Of a stretch of 6,599 nt of DNA, positions 6,332 through 6,599 are shown piece by piece. The notes beneath the pieces were generated by a model. The model searched no databases. It was not told the origin of the DNA and saw only the letters and a program-made list of their open reading frames with translations. Position 1 is the first letter of the stretch, and every line of letters starts with the position of its first letter. This DNA comes from Bacteroidota bacterium (GTDB taxonomy: Bacteria > Bacteroidota > Ignavibacteria > Kapaibacteriales > UBA2268), in the NCBI GenBank assembly GCA_027371665.1, contig DAHXMP010000411.1:1-6599 (forward strand). The letters are read 5' to 3'. The translations under genes and the position numbers were made by a program.

Positions 6332-6599
6332 ATGAATAATGTAAATTTCTTCAAAATTAATTTTATTATTAAGCACAAAAAGAAAATAATAAAGTTCCTT
6401 TTTTTATTCTTAATAACAGTGGCTGTTAATTTTAGTGCGTTTTCACAATTCAAAGAAATTCAACTCACATCTCCTGCAGATGGAGAAGCATTAACCAAAA
6501 ATTCCGTATCTTTTCAATGGGTGCCTTTAAACGAACAAAATATTACATACAAAATGACACTGGCAAAGCTTTCACAGGATTCAGGGATGAAAATAAAAA
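6332..6599 (+). CDS. Secreted protein with signal peptide and Ig/FnIII-like start (3' end off window)
   Basis: The frame runs open from ATG at 6332 to the right edge, giving the first 89 residues. Residues 14-21 are lysine-rich (KHKKKIIK), followed by a hydrophobic core FLFLFLITVAV (22-32) and a likely signal peptidase I site after A36-F37-S38, before Q39. The mature part begins with IQLTSPADGEAL (43-54) and continues with a VSFQW and an ITYKM strand-like pattern (59-63, 71-75). This alternation resembles the first strands of Ig-like or fibronectin type III modules common in exported FCB-group proteins. It could be a cell-surface, periplasmic or type IX-secreted protein; sorting signals would be at the missing C-terminus. 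It is transcribed away from the ABC exporter gene. I do not recognise a specific family and assign no function. Confidence 0.8.
   Translation, partial: MNNVNFFKINFIIKHKKKIIKFLFLFLITVAVNFSAFSQFKEIQLTSPADGEALTKNSVSFQWVPLNEQNITYKMTLAKLSQDSGMKIK

Overview
No single base pattern names the organism, but the window looks like a bacterium of the FCB group (Bacteroidota, Ignavibacteria or Chlorobi relatives). The intergenic DNA is very A+T-rich, while the conserved genes are moderate in G+C. The gene at the right edge starts with a lysine-rich signal peptide ending in a Phe-Ser-Gln cleavage region, followed by an Ig/FnIII-like start, a style common in these phyla. Four of the five visible gene starts have a purine-rich ribosome binding site (strong for acs and the right-edge gene, weaker for cheB and dedA). 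That fits Ignavibacteria or Chlorobi relatives better than classical Bacteroidia, which rarely use Shine-Dalgarno sites. This placement is inference.

Layout, left to right. Bases 2-409 (+) hold the C-terminal 135 codons of a probable MvaI/BcnI-type restriction endonuclease, in DNA of only about 27% G+C. Bases 527-2419 (+) encode a complete AMP-forming acetyl-CoA synthetase (acs). Bases 2572-3663 (+) encode a complete CheB-type receiver/methylesterase with an intact catalytic triad but an altered phosphorylation pocket. Bases 3673-4302 (-) encode a DedA-family membrane protein that converges on cheB with 9 bases between the stop codons. Bases 4412-6160 (-) encode an ABC exporter half-transporter whose catalytic glutamate is replaced by aspartate, the mark of the degenerate subunit of a heterodimeric exporter. 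Bases 6161-6331 are a divergent intergenic region. From 6332 (+) begins a secreted protein cut off by the right edge.

The genes do not form one obvious pathway. acs serves central carbon metabolism (acetate to acetyl-CoA), CheB belongs to chemosensory adaptation, and the ABC protein and DedA are membrane proteins that may share a transcript (109-base gap, same strand). The restriction fragment looks like the edge of a horizontally acquired defence locus that continues off the window.

I see no tRNA, rRNA, CRISPR array, insertion sequence or convincing intrinsic terminator, and no stretch longer than 300 bases without a gene. I found no new multi-gene system. The points worth a second look are the altered CheB receiver with no chemosensory neighbours, the ABC half-transporter with no adjacent partner, and the compositionally foreign restriction gene.
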